Source: Polaribacter sp. BM10
GTDB taxonomy: Bacteria; Bacteroidota; Bacteroidia; Flavobacteriales; Flavobacteriaceae
Assembly (NCBI RefSeq): GCF_002005425.1
Contig: NZ_CP019704.1
Span: 3,058,001 to 3,122,000 of the forward strand
Length of the DNA stretch: 64,000 nucleotides
Reading direction: 5' to 3'
Shown: positions 1-9,257 of the stretch, piece by piece
How the letters are laid out: every line of letters starts with the position of its first letter
How positions within the stretch are numbered: position 1 is the stretch's first letter
Translations under genes and position numbers: made by a program
Notes under the pieces: model-generated
Seen by the model: the letters and a program-made list of their open reading frames with translations, nothing else
Database searches by the model: none
Told to the model about the DNA's origin: nothing

Positions 1-251
1 GATTGAACCGTAATCGTTTTCTCATTGTAGTTGTAAGAAACTATTTTGTTATAGGTTTTCATGTCTAACAAAGCGTTAGTACCTGCTGCAATATCGGCAG
101 AAGACTGTTTGTTTCCAAAAAAACGGATTTTATCATTGTTTGCAATTACATCTTGTAGCTCATTTTCTGTGGTGATTTTAAATAAAGACTTATAATTGTG
201 TTTTAAGTTTTCATTCCAACTTACCCAAACTCCGTTTTCTTTTTGTTTCAT
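1..251 (-). CDS. FAD-linked oxidase N-terminus (partial)
   Basis: Start codon is at 251 and the gene runs off the left edge, so only about 83 residues are visible. They begin MKQKENGVWVSWNENLK and contain IRFFGNKQSSADIAAGTNALLDM, which resembles the start of a PCMH-type FAD-binding domain (GlcD or sugar-lactone oxidase families), where a glycine-rich 'G.. HS' segment holds the FAD pyrophosphate. The typical G-x-x-H-S is here GNKQSS. The substrate cannot be told from this fragment; a D-arabinono- or L-gulono-lactone oxidase-like enzyme is the nearest guess. A TATTTTTG -7 element lies just upstream on the same strand (279 down to 272). Confidence 0.6.
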   Translation of the reverse strand, partial: MKQKENGVWVSWNENLKHNYKSLFKITTENELQDVIANNDKIRFFGNKQSSADIAAGTNALLDMKTYNKIVSYNYNEKTITVQ

Positions 252-257
252 GATATT

Positions 258-280
258 CTATTTTTGTTAAACAAAAATAG
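258..280. promoter_or_regulatory. Inverted repeat carrying -7 elements on both strands
   Basis: CTATTTTTGTT-A-AACAAAAATAG is a 23-bp inverted repeat 7 bp upstream of the start codon at 251. Each arm contains TATTTTTG, a match to the TANNTTTG -7 element, one pointing left toward the oxidase gene and one pointing right. No rightward gene follows, since dnaE lies on the opposite strand. It may be an operator over the leftward promoter. Confidence 0.4.
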
Positions 281-383
281 TAATAAATAGTTTTATGTTA
301 CTATTATTTTGTTTTTTTTTGATTTATAGTAGCTATAGTTTTATAGGTAAAAGTTATTAGCTAGGTCAATTTTATAAGTTTAA

Positions 384-3300
384 CTAATTCAATTTATACT
401 TAATTTGTTGTTTTTCTAAAGTTGCTAATAACTCATTAGTAATATGTAGTTTTGTATTTCTACTTGGCAAACTGATTTCTAATTTTTCTTTTTCGTCCCA
501 AATTGTAAAGTTTAAGTTTTGTTTACCTGGTTTGTTTTTTAGAATAGATTCTAAATTTAAAATAGTATCCTCTTTAATGTCACTTAACGGTAATTGAATA
601 GTTACTTTTTTACAAAGTTCATCCATAATGTCGTGAAGTAATTTCATTTCTGTAAACTTTAATCGTGGTTCACCAGCAACACCTGTTTCCTTGTTCGTCC
701 AACCAGGTTGTATGGTAGATCTTACAAATAAAAATGAATTTGGTACTAAGAAATGTTTCATTTTTAAGTAATCTTCACCAAAAATTCTAAATTCGTGACT
801 ATCACCATAATCTTCTATTGTAAAAGCTGCCCAACCTTTTCCAGCTTTAGAAACTCTGTGTTGTACATCAGTAATAATACCAGCAAAAGCCATGTTCATA
901 CCAACATATTTTGCAAGATCACCTTTAAAATGTTTTAAAGAAGCGTTACAAAATTTAAGTTCATTTTTAAAATCATCTAAAGGATGCGCAGAAATATAAA
1001 TACCGATAACTTCCTTTTCTTGCGAAAGTAATTCCATAGTTCCCCAAGTTTCACATTGCGGAATATCTGGTTCTGGAAACTGAACCGTAGAAGCTTCACC
1101 AAACATAGAAACTTGTGCAGAATTTTCATTTTCTTGATATTTACTACCAAACTTCATAGCGCGTTCTAAAAACGTTTGTCCTTTTTCGTCTGTATCAAAA
1201 TATTGAGCTCTGTGTGTATCTGTAAAAGAATCGAATGCACCTGCTTTAATTAAACTATCGAAAGATTTTTTATTTGCGGCTCTTAAATCTACACGTTTCG
1301 CTAAGTCGAAAATAGAAGTATAATTACCGTTTTCTTCTCTTTCTTTAATAATTGCTCTCACGGCACTTGCGCCAACACCTTTTACGGCAGCCATACCAAA
1401 ACGTACAGCACCTTCTTTATTTACAGAAAATTTTAAATAAGATTCATTTAAATCTGGTCCTAAAACTTCTAAGCCCATTCGTTTACATTCTTCCATAAAA
1501 AACGATACAGATTTTATGTCGTTCATGTTGTTAGAAAGTACAGAAGCCATATATTCTGCAGGATAATGCGCTTTTAAATATGCTGTTTGGTAAGCGATCC
1601 AAGCATAACAAGTAGAATGCGATTTGTTAAAAGCATAACTTGCAAATGCCTCCCAATCTTTCCAGATTTTTTCTAGTTTTTCAGGATCATGACCATTTGC
1701 AGCAGCTTGTTCTACAAATTTAGGTTTCATTTTATCTAGAACCGCAATTTGCTTTTTACCCATTGCTTTACGTAAAACATCGGCTTCACCTTTGGTAAAA
1801 TCTGCTAATTTTTGCGATAAAAGCATTACTTGCTCTTGGTAAACTGTAATTCCATACGTTTCTGCCAAATATTCTTCCATAGCAGGTAAATCGTACTCAA
1901 TATCTTCAGTTCCGTGTTTTCTGTTGATAAAACTCGGAATGTATTCCATTGGTCCAGGACGATACAAAGCATTCATTGCAATTAAATCTGCAAAAACCGT
2001 TGGTTTTAAAGAACGCATGTGTTTTTGCATGCCGGGAGATTCATATTGAAAAACACCAACAGTTTCTCCTCTTTGAAACAATTCGTATGTTTTTACATCA
2101 TCTAAAGAAAAGTTTTCTGGATCTAACTCTACGCCATGTCTAGCTTTTACAATTTTAACGGTGTCTTTAATTAAAGTAAGCGTTTTTAATCCTAAGAAAT
2201 CCATTTTTAACAAACCTGCATTTTCTACCACAGAGTTGTCAAATTGGGTAACATACATGTCGGAATCTTTAGCCAAAGAAACCGGAACATAATTAGTAAT
2301 ATCACCAGGTGTAATAATTACACCACATGCATGTATACCAGTATTTCTAACAGAACCTTCTAATATTGTTGCTTTATTTATTGTTTCTGATGCTAAATCA
2401 GTACCATAAGAAAGACTTCTTAATTCTTCTACAAGTTGTTTCTCTTCAGCTCTTAAACCATCAACTTTTCCTTTGCTTTTAGGATCGTCACCAAAAATAT
2501 TTTTTAATTTTATTCCTGGAATTAATTTTGCAATTCTATCGGCTTCAAACAGCGGTAAATCTAAAACTCTGGCCGTATCTCTAATAGAAGATTTTGCAGC
2601 CATTGTTCCGTAAGTAATAATTTGAGCAACTTGGTTTGCGCCGTATTTGTCAATTACATAATCCATTACACGACCACGACCTTCATCATCAAAATCAATA
2701 TCAATATCGGGCATCGAAACACGTTCTGGATTTAAGAAACGCTCGAAAAGTAAATCATATTTAATAGGATCTATATTTGTAATCCAAAGACAATATGCAA
2801 CTACAGAACCTGCGGCAGAACCACGTCCAGGACCTACTGCAACATCCATATTTCGGGCTTCTCTAATAAAATCTTCTACAATTAAAAAATAACCAGGATA
2901 TCCTGTTTTTTCAATTACTTCCAATTCAAAATCTAATCTTTCTTTGATAGATTCTGTAATTTCTCCATAACGTTTTTTGGCACCTTCAAAAGTTAGGTGT
3001 TTTAAAAAAGCATTTTCTCCACGTTTTCCTCCGTCGATTTTATCTTCTTCGGATAAAAATTCTTCTGGAATATCAAAAGCAGGTAATAAAACGTCTCTAG
3101 CAAGCGTATATATTTCTATTTTATCTACAATTTCTTGAATGTTGATAATGGCTTCTGGTAAATCTGCAAAGAGTTTTTTCATTTCATCAGAAGATTTGAA
3201 ATAATACTCTTGATTAGGTAAACCATATCTATAACCACGACCTTTACCAATAGGTGTAGCTTGTTTTTCTCCGTCTTTTACACACAATAAAATATCGTGA

Positions 3301-4724
3301 GCATTTGCATCTTTTTTATCTAAATAAAAAGTATTGTTTGTAGCAACTACTTTTATGTTATGTTTTTTAGAAAATTTAAGTAAAGTTTCATTAACAATTT
3401 TTTCGTCTTGTTGATCATGACGCATTAATTCGATATAAAAATCGTCTTTAAATTGTTCTTTCCACCAAAGTAAAGCTTCTTCTGCTTGTTTTTCACCTAA
3501 ATTTAAAATCTTACTAGGAACTTCACCGTATAAATTTCCGGTTAAAACAATAATATCTTCCTTATATTTTTCTACTAAAGCTTTGTCTATTCTTGGTACA
3601 TAATAAAAACCATCTACAAAGGCTGCAGAAGACATTTTAGCCAAATTATGATATCCGTTTTTATTTTTTGCTAATAAAACTACTTGATATCCGTTGTCTT
3701 TTTGTGATTTGTTTTTATGGTCTTCACAAATGTTAAACTCGCAACCAATAATTGGTTTCATAGGAGTTTCGGCATTTTTATTATGACTTAAAACTGCGTT
3801 TACAAAATGGAAAGCACCCATCATGTTTGCAGTATCTGTCATAGCAACTGCCGGCATGTTATATTTTGCTGCAGCTTTTACAATGTTACCCAATTGCATG
3901 GTACTTTGTAAAACAGAATATTGTGTGTGGTTGTGTAAATGAGAAAATTGTACATCTTTTAACTCGGCTAAACCTTCTGATGTAGATTTAGTTTCTGAAA
4001 CTCCTTTTAATTTTTCTAAACGCTTACGAATCTTATCGCTTTCTTGTTTTAGATTGATGTGTTTTAAACCAATAACTTGAATTGGTTTCGGATTTGCTTC
4101 AGAGAAATTCTTAAAATAATCTGCATCTACATCTAATTCTTCTTGTGTAAATTCTCTTAAACGAATCAACTCTAAAAAACAACGTGTTGTTGCCTCTACA
4201 TCGGCAGTTGCATTGTGAGCTTCACCAAAACCAACGCCAAATAAATGATTGTGCAATTCTGTTAATGTTGGTAATTTAAATTTACCACCTCGACCACCAG
4301 GAATTTGACACATGGTAGCTGTTTTTTCTGTACAAGTATCTAAAAGAGGTAAAGAGGTTAAGTTATTTTCTACACCTAATCTATGAAATTCACATCCCAT
4401 AATATTAATATCAAAACCAACATTTTGACCTACAATAAATTTTGTTTTTTTTAAAGCTTCGTTAAAAAGTTTTAAACCTTTTTCTAATTTGATACCTTGT
4501 TCTTCTGCCAATTCAGTAGAAATACCGTGAATTCTTTCTGCATCATACGGAATATTAAAACCATCTGGCTGAATAAGAAAATCGTTGTGTTCTAGCACAT
4601 TTCCCATTTTGTCATGCAATTGCCATGCAATTTGAATACACCTTGGCCAATTGTCTGTATCGGTAATTGGTGCGTTCCAGCTTTTTGGTAAACCAGTAGT
4701 TTCTGTATCAAAAATTAAGTACAT
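384..4724 (-). CDS. dnaE: DNA polymerase III alpha subunit with N-terminal exonuclease domain
   Basis: Replicative polymerase, 1446 residues, longer than the usual ~1160-residue DnaE because of an N-terminal DEDDh proofreading-type exonuclease. Visible exonuclease residues are D6 and E8 (FDTETTG), D105 (GFDIN), H170 and D175 (HNATAD). The PHP domain starts near residue 260 (HLHNHTQYS), the palm near 620-680 with GPGRGSAAGS and the catalytic PDIDIDF around 671-677, and an OB-fold sits near 1265-1320. In the PHP domain the usual TDHGN/TDHAN motif reads TDTAN, so one expected metal-ligand histidine is a threonine. The gene is monocistronic as far as visible, with a TAAATTTA-like -7 element upstream. 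Confidence 0.96.
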   Translation of the reverse strand: MYLIFDTETTGLPKSWNAPITDTDNWPRCIQIAWQLHDKMGNVLEHNDFLIQPDGFNIPYDAERIHGISTELAEEQGIKLEKGLKLFNEALKKTKFIVGQNVGFDINIMGCEFHRLGVENNLTSLPLLDTCTEKTATMCQIPGGRGGKFKLPTLTELHNHLFGVGFGEAHNATADVEATTRCFLELIRLREFTQEELDVDADYFKNFSEANPKPIQVIGLKHINLKQESDKIRKRLEKLKGVSETKSTSEGLAELKDVQFSHLHNHTQYSVLQSTMQLGNIVKAAAKYNMPAVAMTDTANMMGAFHFVNAVLSHNKNAETPMKPIIGCEFNICEDHKNKSQKDNGYQVVLLAKNKNGYHNLAKMSSAAFVDGFYYVPRIDKALVEKYKEDIIVLTGNLYGEVPSKILNLGEKQAEEALLWWKEQFKDDFYIELMRHDQQDEKIVNETLLKFSKKHNIKVVATNNTFYLDKKDANAHDILLCVKDGEKQATPIGKGRGYRYGLPNQEYYFKSSDEMKKLFADLPEAIINIQEIVDKIEIYTLARDVLLPAFDIPEEFLSEEDKIDGGKRGENAFLKHLTFEGAKKRYGEITESIKERLDFELEVIEKTGYPGYFLIVEDFIREARNMDVAVGPGRGSAAGSVVAYCLWITNIDPIKYDLLFERFLNPERVSMPDIDIDFDDEGRGRVMDYVIDKYGANQVAQIITYGTMAAKSSIRDTARVLDLPLFEADRIAKLIPGIKLKNIFGDDPKSKGKVDGLRAEEKQLVEELRSLSYGTDLASETINKATILEGSVRNTGIHACGVIITPGDITNYVPVSLAKDSDMYVTQFDNSVVENAGLLKMDFLGLKTLTLIKDTVKIVKARHGVELDPENFSLDDVKTYELFQRGETVGVFQYESPGMQKHMRSLKPTVFADLIAMNALYRPGPMEYIPSFINRKHGTEDIEYDLPAMEEYLAETYGITVYQEQVMLLSQKLADFTKGEADVLRKAMGKKQIAVLDKMKPKFVEQAAANGHDPEKLEKIWKDWEAFASYAFNKSHSTCYAWIAYQTAYLKAHYPAEYMASVLSNNMNDIKSVSFFMEECKRMGLEVLGPDLNESYLKFSVNKEGAVRFGMAAVKGVGASAVRAIIKEREENGNYTSIFDLAKRVDLRAANKKSFDSLIKAGAFDSFTDTHRAQYFDTDEKGQTFLERAMKFGSKYQENENSAQVSMFGEASTVQFPEPDIPQCETWGTMELLSQEKEVIGIYISAHPLDDFKNELKFCNASLKHFKGDLAKYVGMNMAFAGIITDVQHRVSKAGKGWAAFTIEDYGDSHEFRIFGEDYLKMKHFLVPNSFLFVRSTIQPGWTNKETGVAGEPRLKFTEMKLLHDIMDELCKKVTIQLPLSDIKEDTILNLESILKNKPGKQNLNFTIWDEKEKLEISLPSRNTKLHITNELLATLEKQQIKYKLN

Positions 4725-4995
4725 AAATTGCTTTTAGTTTGATGATTTTATTCTTTTGAAAAGGACTGTAAATTTAGAGTTTTGTTATTGATTTTTAGAC
4801 TAACAATGCAATCTTTTATCAACATTAAAAACCACTTTTTTATTGCTTAAAAATAACAATTTTGGTTATTCTTTTTAATATTAAATCTATCTTAAGTTAA
4901 TATTAAGTCTTTATCAATGTTAATATTTAACATCGGTTATGCTGTTTTCGATTATAGTTTTGAGGTTAATTAAAAACCTAACTTTTATTTAAATT

Positions 4996-7900
4996 ATGAA
5001 ACTATCAATAATGAAAACACGAATAACCATTGTAGCATTATTTGCTTTTGGTATGTTGTTTTTAAACAGTAATCAAACCTATGGTCAGGCTACAAATGCG
5101 ACTGTTAAAGGTAAAATTATAGATGCAGAAGGCTTGCCTTTAATGGGCGCAACTGTTATTGTAAAAAACACGGCTACTGGTTTTACATCTGGTACAACAA
5201 CTAATGAAACCGGTAATTATAAAATACAGCAATTGCCTTTGGGTGGTCCTTATAATGTAACTGCTAAATTTTTAGGGTTTCAAGATGCTGTTAAAAAAGG
5301 TTTTATGTTAAACCTTAACGATGCAATCTCTTTAGATTTTACTTTACAAGAATCTTCTACTTCTTTAAGTGAAATTGTTATTTCTACAAATAGTATTGTA
5401 AAAAGAATACAACAAGTAGGCGCTTCAACAAAAATTGGAGCAGGTCAAATTAAAAATTTACCATCCGAAGGAAGAAATTTTACAAGATTAACAAGCTTGT
5501 CTCCTTTACAAGGTGGCGGAAGCATAAATCTTGGTGGGCAAAGAAGAACATCTACAAATGTTACTATTGATGGTGTAAATTTTAGAAATACACTAACAGC
5601 AGGAGAAATTGGTCGTGGACCTTATACAATTTCTCAAGAAGCAATTAGAGAGTTTGAAGTGTCTACAAACGATTATGACGTTACACAAGGTAGACAAGGT
5701 GGTGGTTCTATTACTTCGGTTACTAAATCTGGTACAAATAATTTTGAAGGAAGTGCATTTTTTTATCACAGAGCAGATAATTTACAAAGTCAATATACAA
5801 TACAAGGTCAAGAAAGAAGTGCAGATTTTTACAATTCGCAATCTGGTTTAAGTATTGGAGGACCAATAATTGAAGATAAATTACATTTTTTCTTAGTTTA
5901 CGAAAGACAAGATGCCGGTGATCCTCAATTTATCGCAAATATAGAAAGTGACGACGATGCGAATAGATTAGGAATAACTGAAGGTAATTTAAATAGATTT
6001 TTACAGATTGGTAGAGATAAATATGGTGTAAGTAATTCACAGCAAATTGGTCAATTTGATAGAGTAACAGAGGCAAATAACCTGTTCTTTAGACTTGATT
6101 GGCAAATAAATGATAAGCATAGATTAACATTTAGAAATTTGTATAATAAATGGGACAATCCTTTTAGTGTAAGTGATAATTCTAGTATTGAGATTGCAGA
6201 ATCTTTTTCTGATTTTGTATCAAAAGAAAATAGTATGTTTTTGTCTTTACGTTCTGTTTTTACGCCAAGTGTAACTAACGAATTTAAAGTGCAATATCAA
6301 CGTGCAGAACGTATATTTAGTCCGAATTCTGAATTGCCTTCTCAAAACATACCAAGAGCAATTGTACAAGTAGAATCTGTTTTGCCAAACGGAAAAACAA
6401 GTAATAGAAGTGTGCAGTTAGGTGGACAGCGTTTTACACCAGAAACAAATTTAGAAAATCAAATACAAATTTCTAACACAACCTATTTAACTAAAGGAAA
6501 GTTGAATTTTACTTTTGGTACAGATAATATGATAACTGCATTAGAAACGCAGTTGTCAAATGAGCAAAATGGTCGTTTTTTCTTCGATTCTTTAGACGAT
6601 TTCGATAACTTAAATCCGTCTAGATTTGCAAGAGAAGTTCCGTTACAAGGTTCTACTTTGGTAAAGCAAACCGTTTTAGATTTATCAGTTTTCGGACAAG
6701 TAGAATTTGATATCAATCCTAATTTAAATTTTTCTGCAGGCGTTAGATATGACGCAACAGCATTTGTTAATTCGGCAGAATTTAATCCATTAGTTTTTCA
6801 AGAGTTAGGAATTCGTACAGATGTAAAGCCAGAAGATTTTGATAATATTCAGCCAAGGTTTCAATTAATTTGGAATATTAAAGGAAAAGACACAGATATT
6901 TTAAAACTTGGTGGAGGTATTTTTACTTCTCAGCCACATTATTATGCGCAAGTAAATAATATACAAAATAGCGGAACATTAATTGGTGCTGTTGATGTTA
7001 CAGGTGCAGATGTTCCTTCTCCAGATTTTCCTGGTTACAGAAACGATCCAAGCACAGTTCCAGGTGTGCCAGCAGGTGTTACACCGTTTTCTACAATAAA
7101 TGCTGTAAGTCCAGATTTTGAAATTCCAACAATATACAAGGCAAACGTAAATTATACACACTTTTTCGGAGATAAATATAGTTTGGGTGTAAACGCTATT
7201 TTTAGTCATACTAAGAATAATTATGTTTATCAAGAAGCTAATTTAGTTTCAGAGCCTTATTTTGTAACACCAGAAGGAAGAGAAGTTTTTGTGCCTGCAA
7301 ATACAATTCCTTCAAACGGAAGAGCAGATTGGACAGCGTCAAGAGCTTCTGATTTAGTTGGAAGAACGTTGGTTTTAAATTCTGATGGAATTCTAGATAA
7401 TTTAGCTTTAGTTGTAGAAGGTTCTGCAAAAATTGGTGAAGACGGTTATTTAAACGCAAGTTTTACCGTAAATAGTTCTAAAGATAATTCTTCTTACAAC
7501 TGTTGTGTTGCAAATACATCTACTTTTTTACCTGTTACAGGAGATCCTAGAGATTTAAATTATGGGTATTCTGATAATCATTTTGATACTAAACTTGTTG
7601 TAAACGGTGCAACACCAACTTGGAAAGGTTTTACCTTAGGTGCTACTGTTGTAGGTACTGGCGGATCTAGATATTCTTTACATACTTCAGGAAACAAAAG
7701 TGCAAACGGAGATTTTAACTTGAGCAATGATATTGCATATATCTACGATCCAGCAGATCCTAGTACTCCACAAAATATTGTAGATGATTACAACGAGATC
7801 TTAAACGATCCAGAAACTACAGATGGTTTTAAAGAGTATTTAAGAGAAAGTTTTGGTGGTTTTGCAGAAAGAAATGGTGGTAAAAACCCATTTAGAGCAA

Positions 7901-8172
7901 CTGTAGATCTTCGTCTTCAGAAAAAAATTGAATTTAATGGTTCTAAAAGTGCTTTAGAGTTTTCTGCAGATGTTTTCAATTTTATGAACTTACTTAACAA
8001 AGAATGGGGAAGAACAAATAACTTTAGTAGAAGAAGAAATTTTATGAATATCACTGGTTTCGATCAAAATACCAAAAGTTATACTTATAGTGTACAAACA
8101 GGTGCAGGTACAGAACCAATTAATGGAACTCCATGGAGATTACAATTAGGTGTTAGATATTCTTTTAATTAA
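4996..8172 (+). CDS. Oar-like TonB-dependent outer membrane receptor
   Basis: 1058-residue outer membrane receptor. A signal peptide ending near YGQ (residues 1-31) is followed by a carboxypeptidase-like regulatory Ig-type domain (about 35-115, VKGKIIDAEGLPLMGATV), a plug domain (about 120-240, with GGGSINLGGQRRTS and a TSVTKSGTNN segment) and a beta-barrel ending RLQLGVRYSFN. This matches the Oar-like branch of TonB receptors. An alternative start at 5011 (MKTRITIV) gives a more usual signal peptide. A TAGTTTTG -7 element lies at 4955-4962 and a small AGGTT/AACCT hairpin in the leader at 4963-4979. Two secreted phosphoesterase-type lipoproteins follow, so a phosphorylated compound is a reasonable guess for the ligand, but the sequence does not show it. 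Confidence 0.9.
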   Translation: MKLSIMKTRITIVALFAFGMLFLNSNQTYGQATNATVKGKIIDAEGLPLMGATVIVKNTATGFTSGTTTNETGNYKIQQLPLGGPYNVTAKFLGFQDAVKKGFMLNLNDAISLDFTLQESSTSLSEIVISTNSIVKRIQQVGASTKIGAGQIKNLPSEGRNFTRLTSLSPLQGGGSINLGGQRRTSTNVTIDGVNFRNTLTAGEIGRGPYTISQEAIREFEVSTNDYDVTQGRQGGGSITSVTKSGTNNFEGSAFFYHRADNLQSQYTIQGQERSADFYNSQSGLSIGGPIIEDKLHFFLVYERQDAGDPQFIANIESDDDANRLGITEGNLNRFLQIGRDKYGVSNSQQIGQFDRVTEANNLFFRLDWQINDKHRLTFRNLYNKWDNPFSVSDNSSIEIAESFSDFVSKENSMFLSLRSVFTPSVTNEFKVQYQRAERIFSPNSELPSQNIPRAIVQVESVLPNGKTSNRSVQLGGQRFTPETNLENQIQISNTTYLTKGKLNFTFGTDNMITALETQLSNEQNGRFFFDSLDDFDNLNPSRFAREVPLQGSTLVKQTVLDLSVFGQVEFDINPNLNFSAGVRYDATAFVNSAEFNPLVFQELGIRTDVKPEDFDNIQPRFQLIWNIKGKDTDILKLGGGIFTSQPHYYAQVNNIQNSGTLIGAVDVTGADVPSPDFPGYRNDPSTVPGVPAGVTPFSTINAVSPDFEIPTIYKANVNYTHFFGDKYSLGVNAIFSHTKNNYVYQEANLVSEPYFVTPEGREVFVPANTIPSNGRADWTASRASDLVGRTLVLNSDGILDNLALVVEGSAKIGEDGYLNASFTVNSSKDNSSYNCCVANTSTFLPVTGDPRDLNYGYSDNHFDTKLVVNGATPTWKGFTLGATVVGTGGSRYSLHTSGNKSANGDFNLSNDIAYIYDPADPSTPQNIVDDYNEILNDPETTDGFKEYLRESFGGFAERNGGKNPFRATVDLRLQKKIEFNGSKSALEFSADVFNFMNLLNKEWGRTNNFSRRRNFMNITGFDQNTKSYTYSVQTGAGTEPINGTPWRLQLGVRYSFN

Positions 8173-8193
8173 AATAGTGTTGATTTAGTTTTT

Positions 8194-8226
8194 AAGGCTT
8201 GGTAAATTATTATCAGGCCTTTTTTT
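8194..8226 (+). terminator. Rho-independent terminator after the TonB receptor
   Basis: AAGGCTTGGTAA (8194-8205), loop ATTA, then TTATCAGGCCTT (8210-8221) and a T-tract. It lies between the receptor and the phosphodiesterase gene, so it may act as a partial terminator that lowers downstream expression. Confidence 0.85.
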
Positions 8227-8241
8227 AACAAAATGTAATTT

Positions 8242-9246
8242 ATGAAATATAGTATATATATAGTTGTAACCTTATTAATGATTATTGGTTGTTCTCAATC
8301 TAAAAATCTTATCGATACAGATAATTCTTTTGCTAAAGAAAATTATCTAGCAAATAAAACCGGAGCCGTTTTACCAGTTGATTATAAGTTTGTAAATAAA
8401 AAAAGTTTTAAAGTTTTAACATGGAATGTAGAACATTTTGTGGATGCTTTCGATAACCCTTATATAGATTCTAAAAGAGAGAATAACCCAGACTCTTTAA
8501 TGAGCAATAAAGTAGCTTATCTAGCGGGTGCTTTAACTAAGATAAATGCAGATATTGTTGTGCTTCAAGAGTTTGAAAGTGCTAGCTTTTTAAAAAATAT
8601 TGCAGCAACTAAATTGCAAAACTTAGGATATAAATACTTTGCAGATATACCAAGTCATGGTTGGTATATGAATGTAGTTATAATGAGCAAAGTGCCTTTG
8701 GGTGTAATATACGGTTATGGTAATGTAACAACGCCTGTTTTAAATTATAAAGATGAAAACGGATTAGCGCAAACTCAAAATAATTTAAATACCAGAATGT
8801 GGTCTATAGAAGTGTATCCAAGTAAAAATTATAATTTTCTTCTTACAGGTGTTCATTTAAAAGCTGGTAGAGGAGAGAGAAATATAGCAATGAGAAAAGG
8901 ACAGATTAACTTTTTAAAACAGCAGTTTAAACGTTTTTTAAAAGAGGATAAAAATAAAAACATTATGGTTCTTGGAGATTTTAATAGTTTACAAAACAGT
9001 GAAGAAATAAATATGTTTTTAAATGAAAAAGTGAAGAAAGAAAGATTTATCGATCCTTTGCCAAAAAACATCATGACGCACAATTCTAAAGATCCTAAAC
9101 GTAGATTAGATTATATCTTGATAAACACAAATATGTTTAAAGAATATATTCAAAAATCTGCAGATGTACCTCAATTATACAATGCTAATAAAATGAGCAT
9201 TATTAGTGATCATTTACCTGTGGTAGCGAAATTTAACATTAATTAG
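8242..9246 (+). CDS. Endonuclease/exonuclease/phosphatase (EEP) family lipoprotein
   Basis: 334 residues, starting with a lipoprotein signal whose lipobox cysteine is C17 (LMIIGC). EEP-fold motifs appear in order: VLTWNVEHF (about 58-66), VVLQEFE with the metal-binding E110, GDFNS near residue 248, and SDHLPVV near the C-terminus. These residues coordinate Mg2+ and catalyse phosphodiester hydrolysis in the DNase I/exonuclease III/sphingomyelinase superfamily. The lipid anchor places it on an envelope membrane facing outward, so extracellular nucleic acids or phospholipid headgroups are more likely substrates than chromosomal DNA. It lies 11 bp before the PhoD-like gene and is probably cotranscribed with it. 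Confidence 0.88.
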   Translation: MKYSIYIVVTLLMIIGCSQSKNLIDTDNSFAKENYLANKTGAVLPVDYKFVNKKSFKVLTWNVEHFVDAFDNPYIDSKRENNPDSLMSNKVAYLAGALTKINADIVVLQEFESASFLKNIAATKLQNLGYKYFADIPSHGWYMNVVIMSKVPLGVIYGYGNVTTPVLNYKDENGLAQTQNNLNTRMWSIEVYPSKNYNFLLTGVHLKAGRGERNIAMRKGQINFLKQQFKRFLKEDKNKNIMVLGDFNSLQNSEEINMFLNEKVKKERFIDPLPKNIMTHNSKDPKRRLDYILINTNMFKEYIQKSADVPQLYNANKMSIISDHLPVVAKFNIN

Positions 9247-9257
9247 AAAAAATATCA

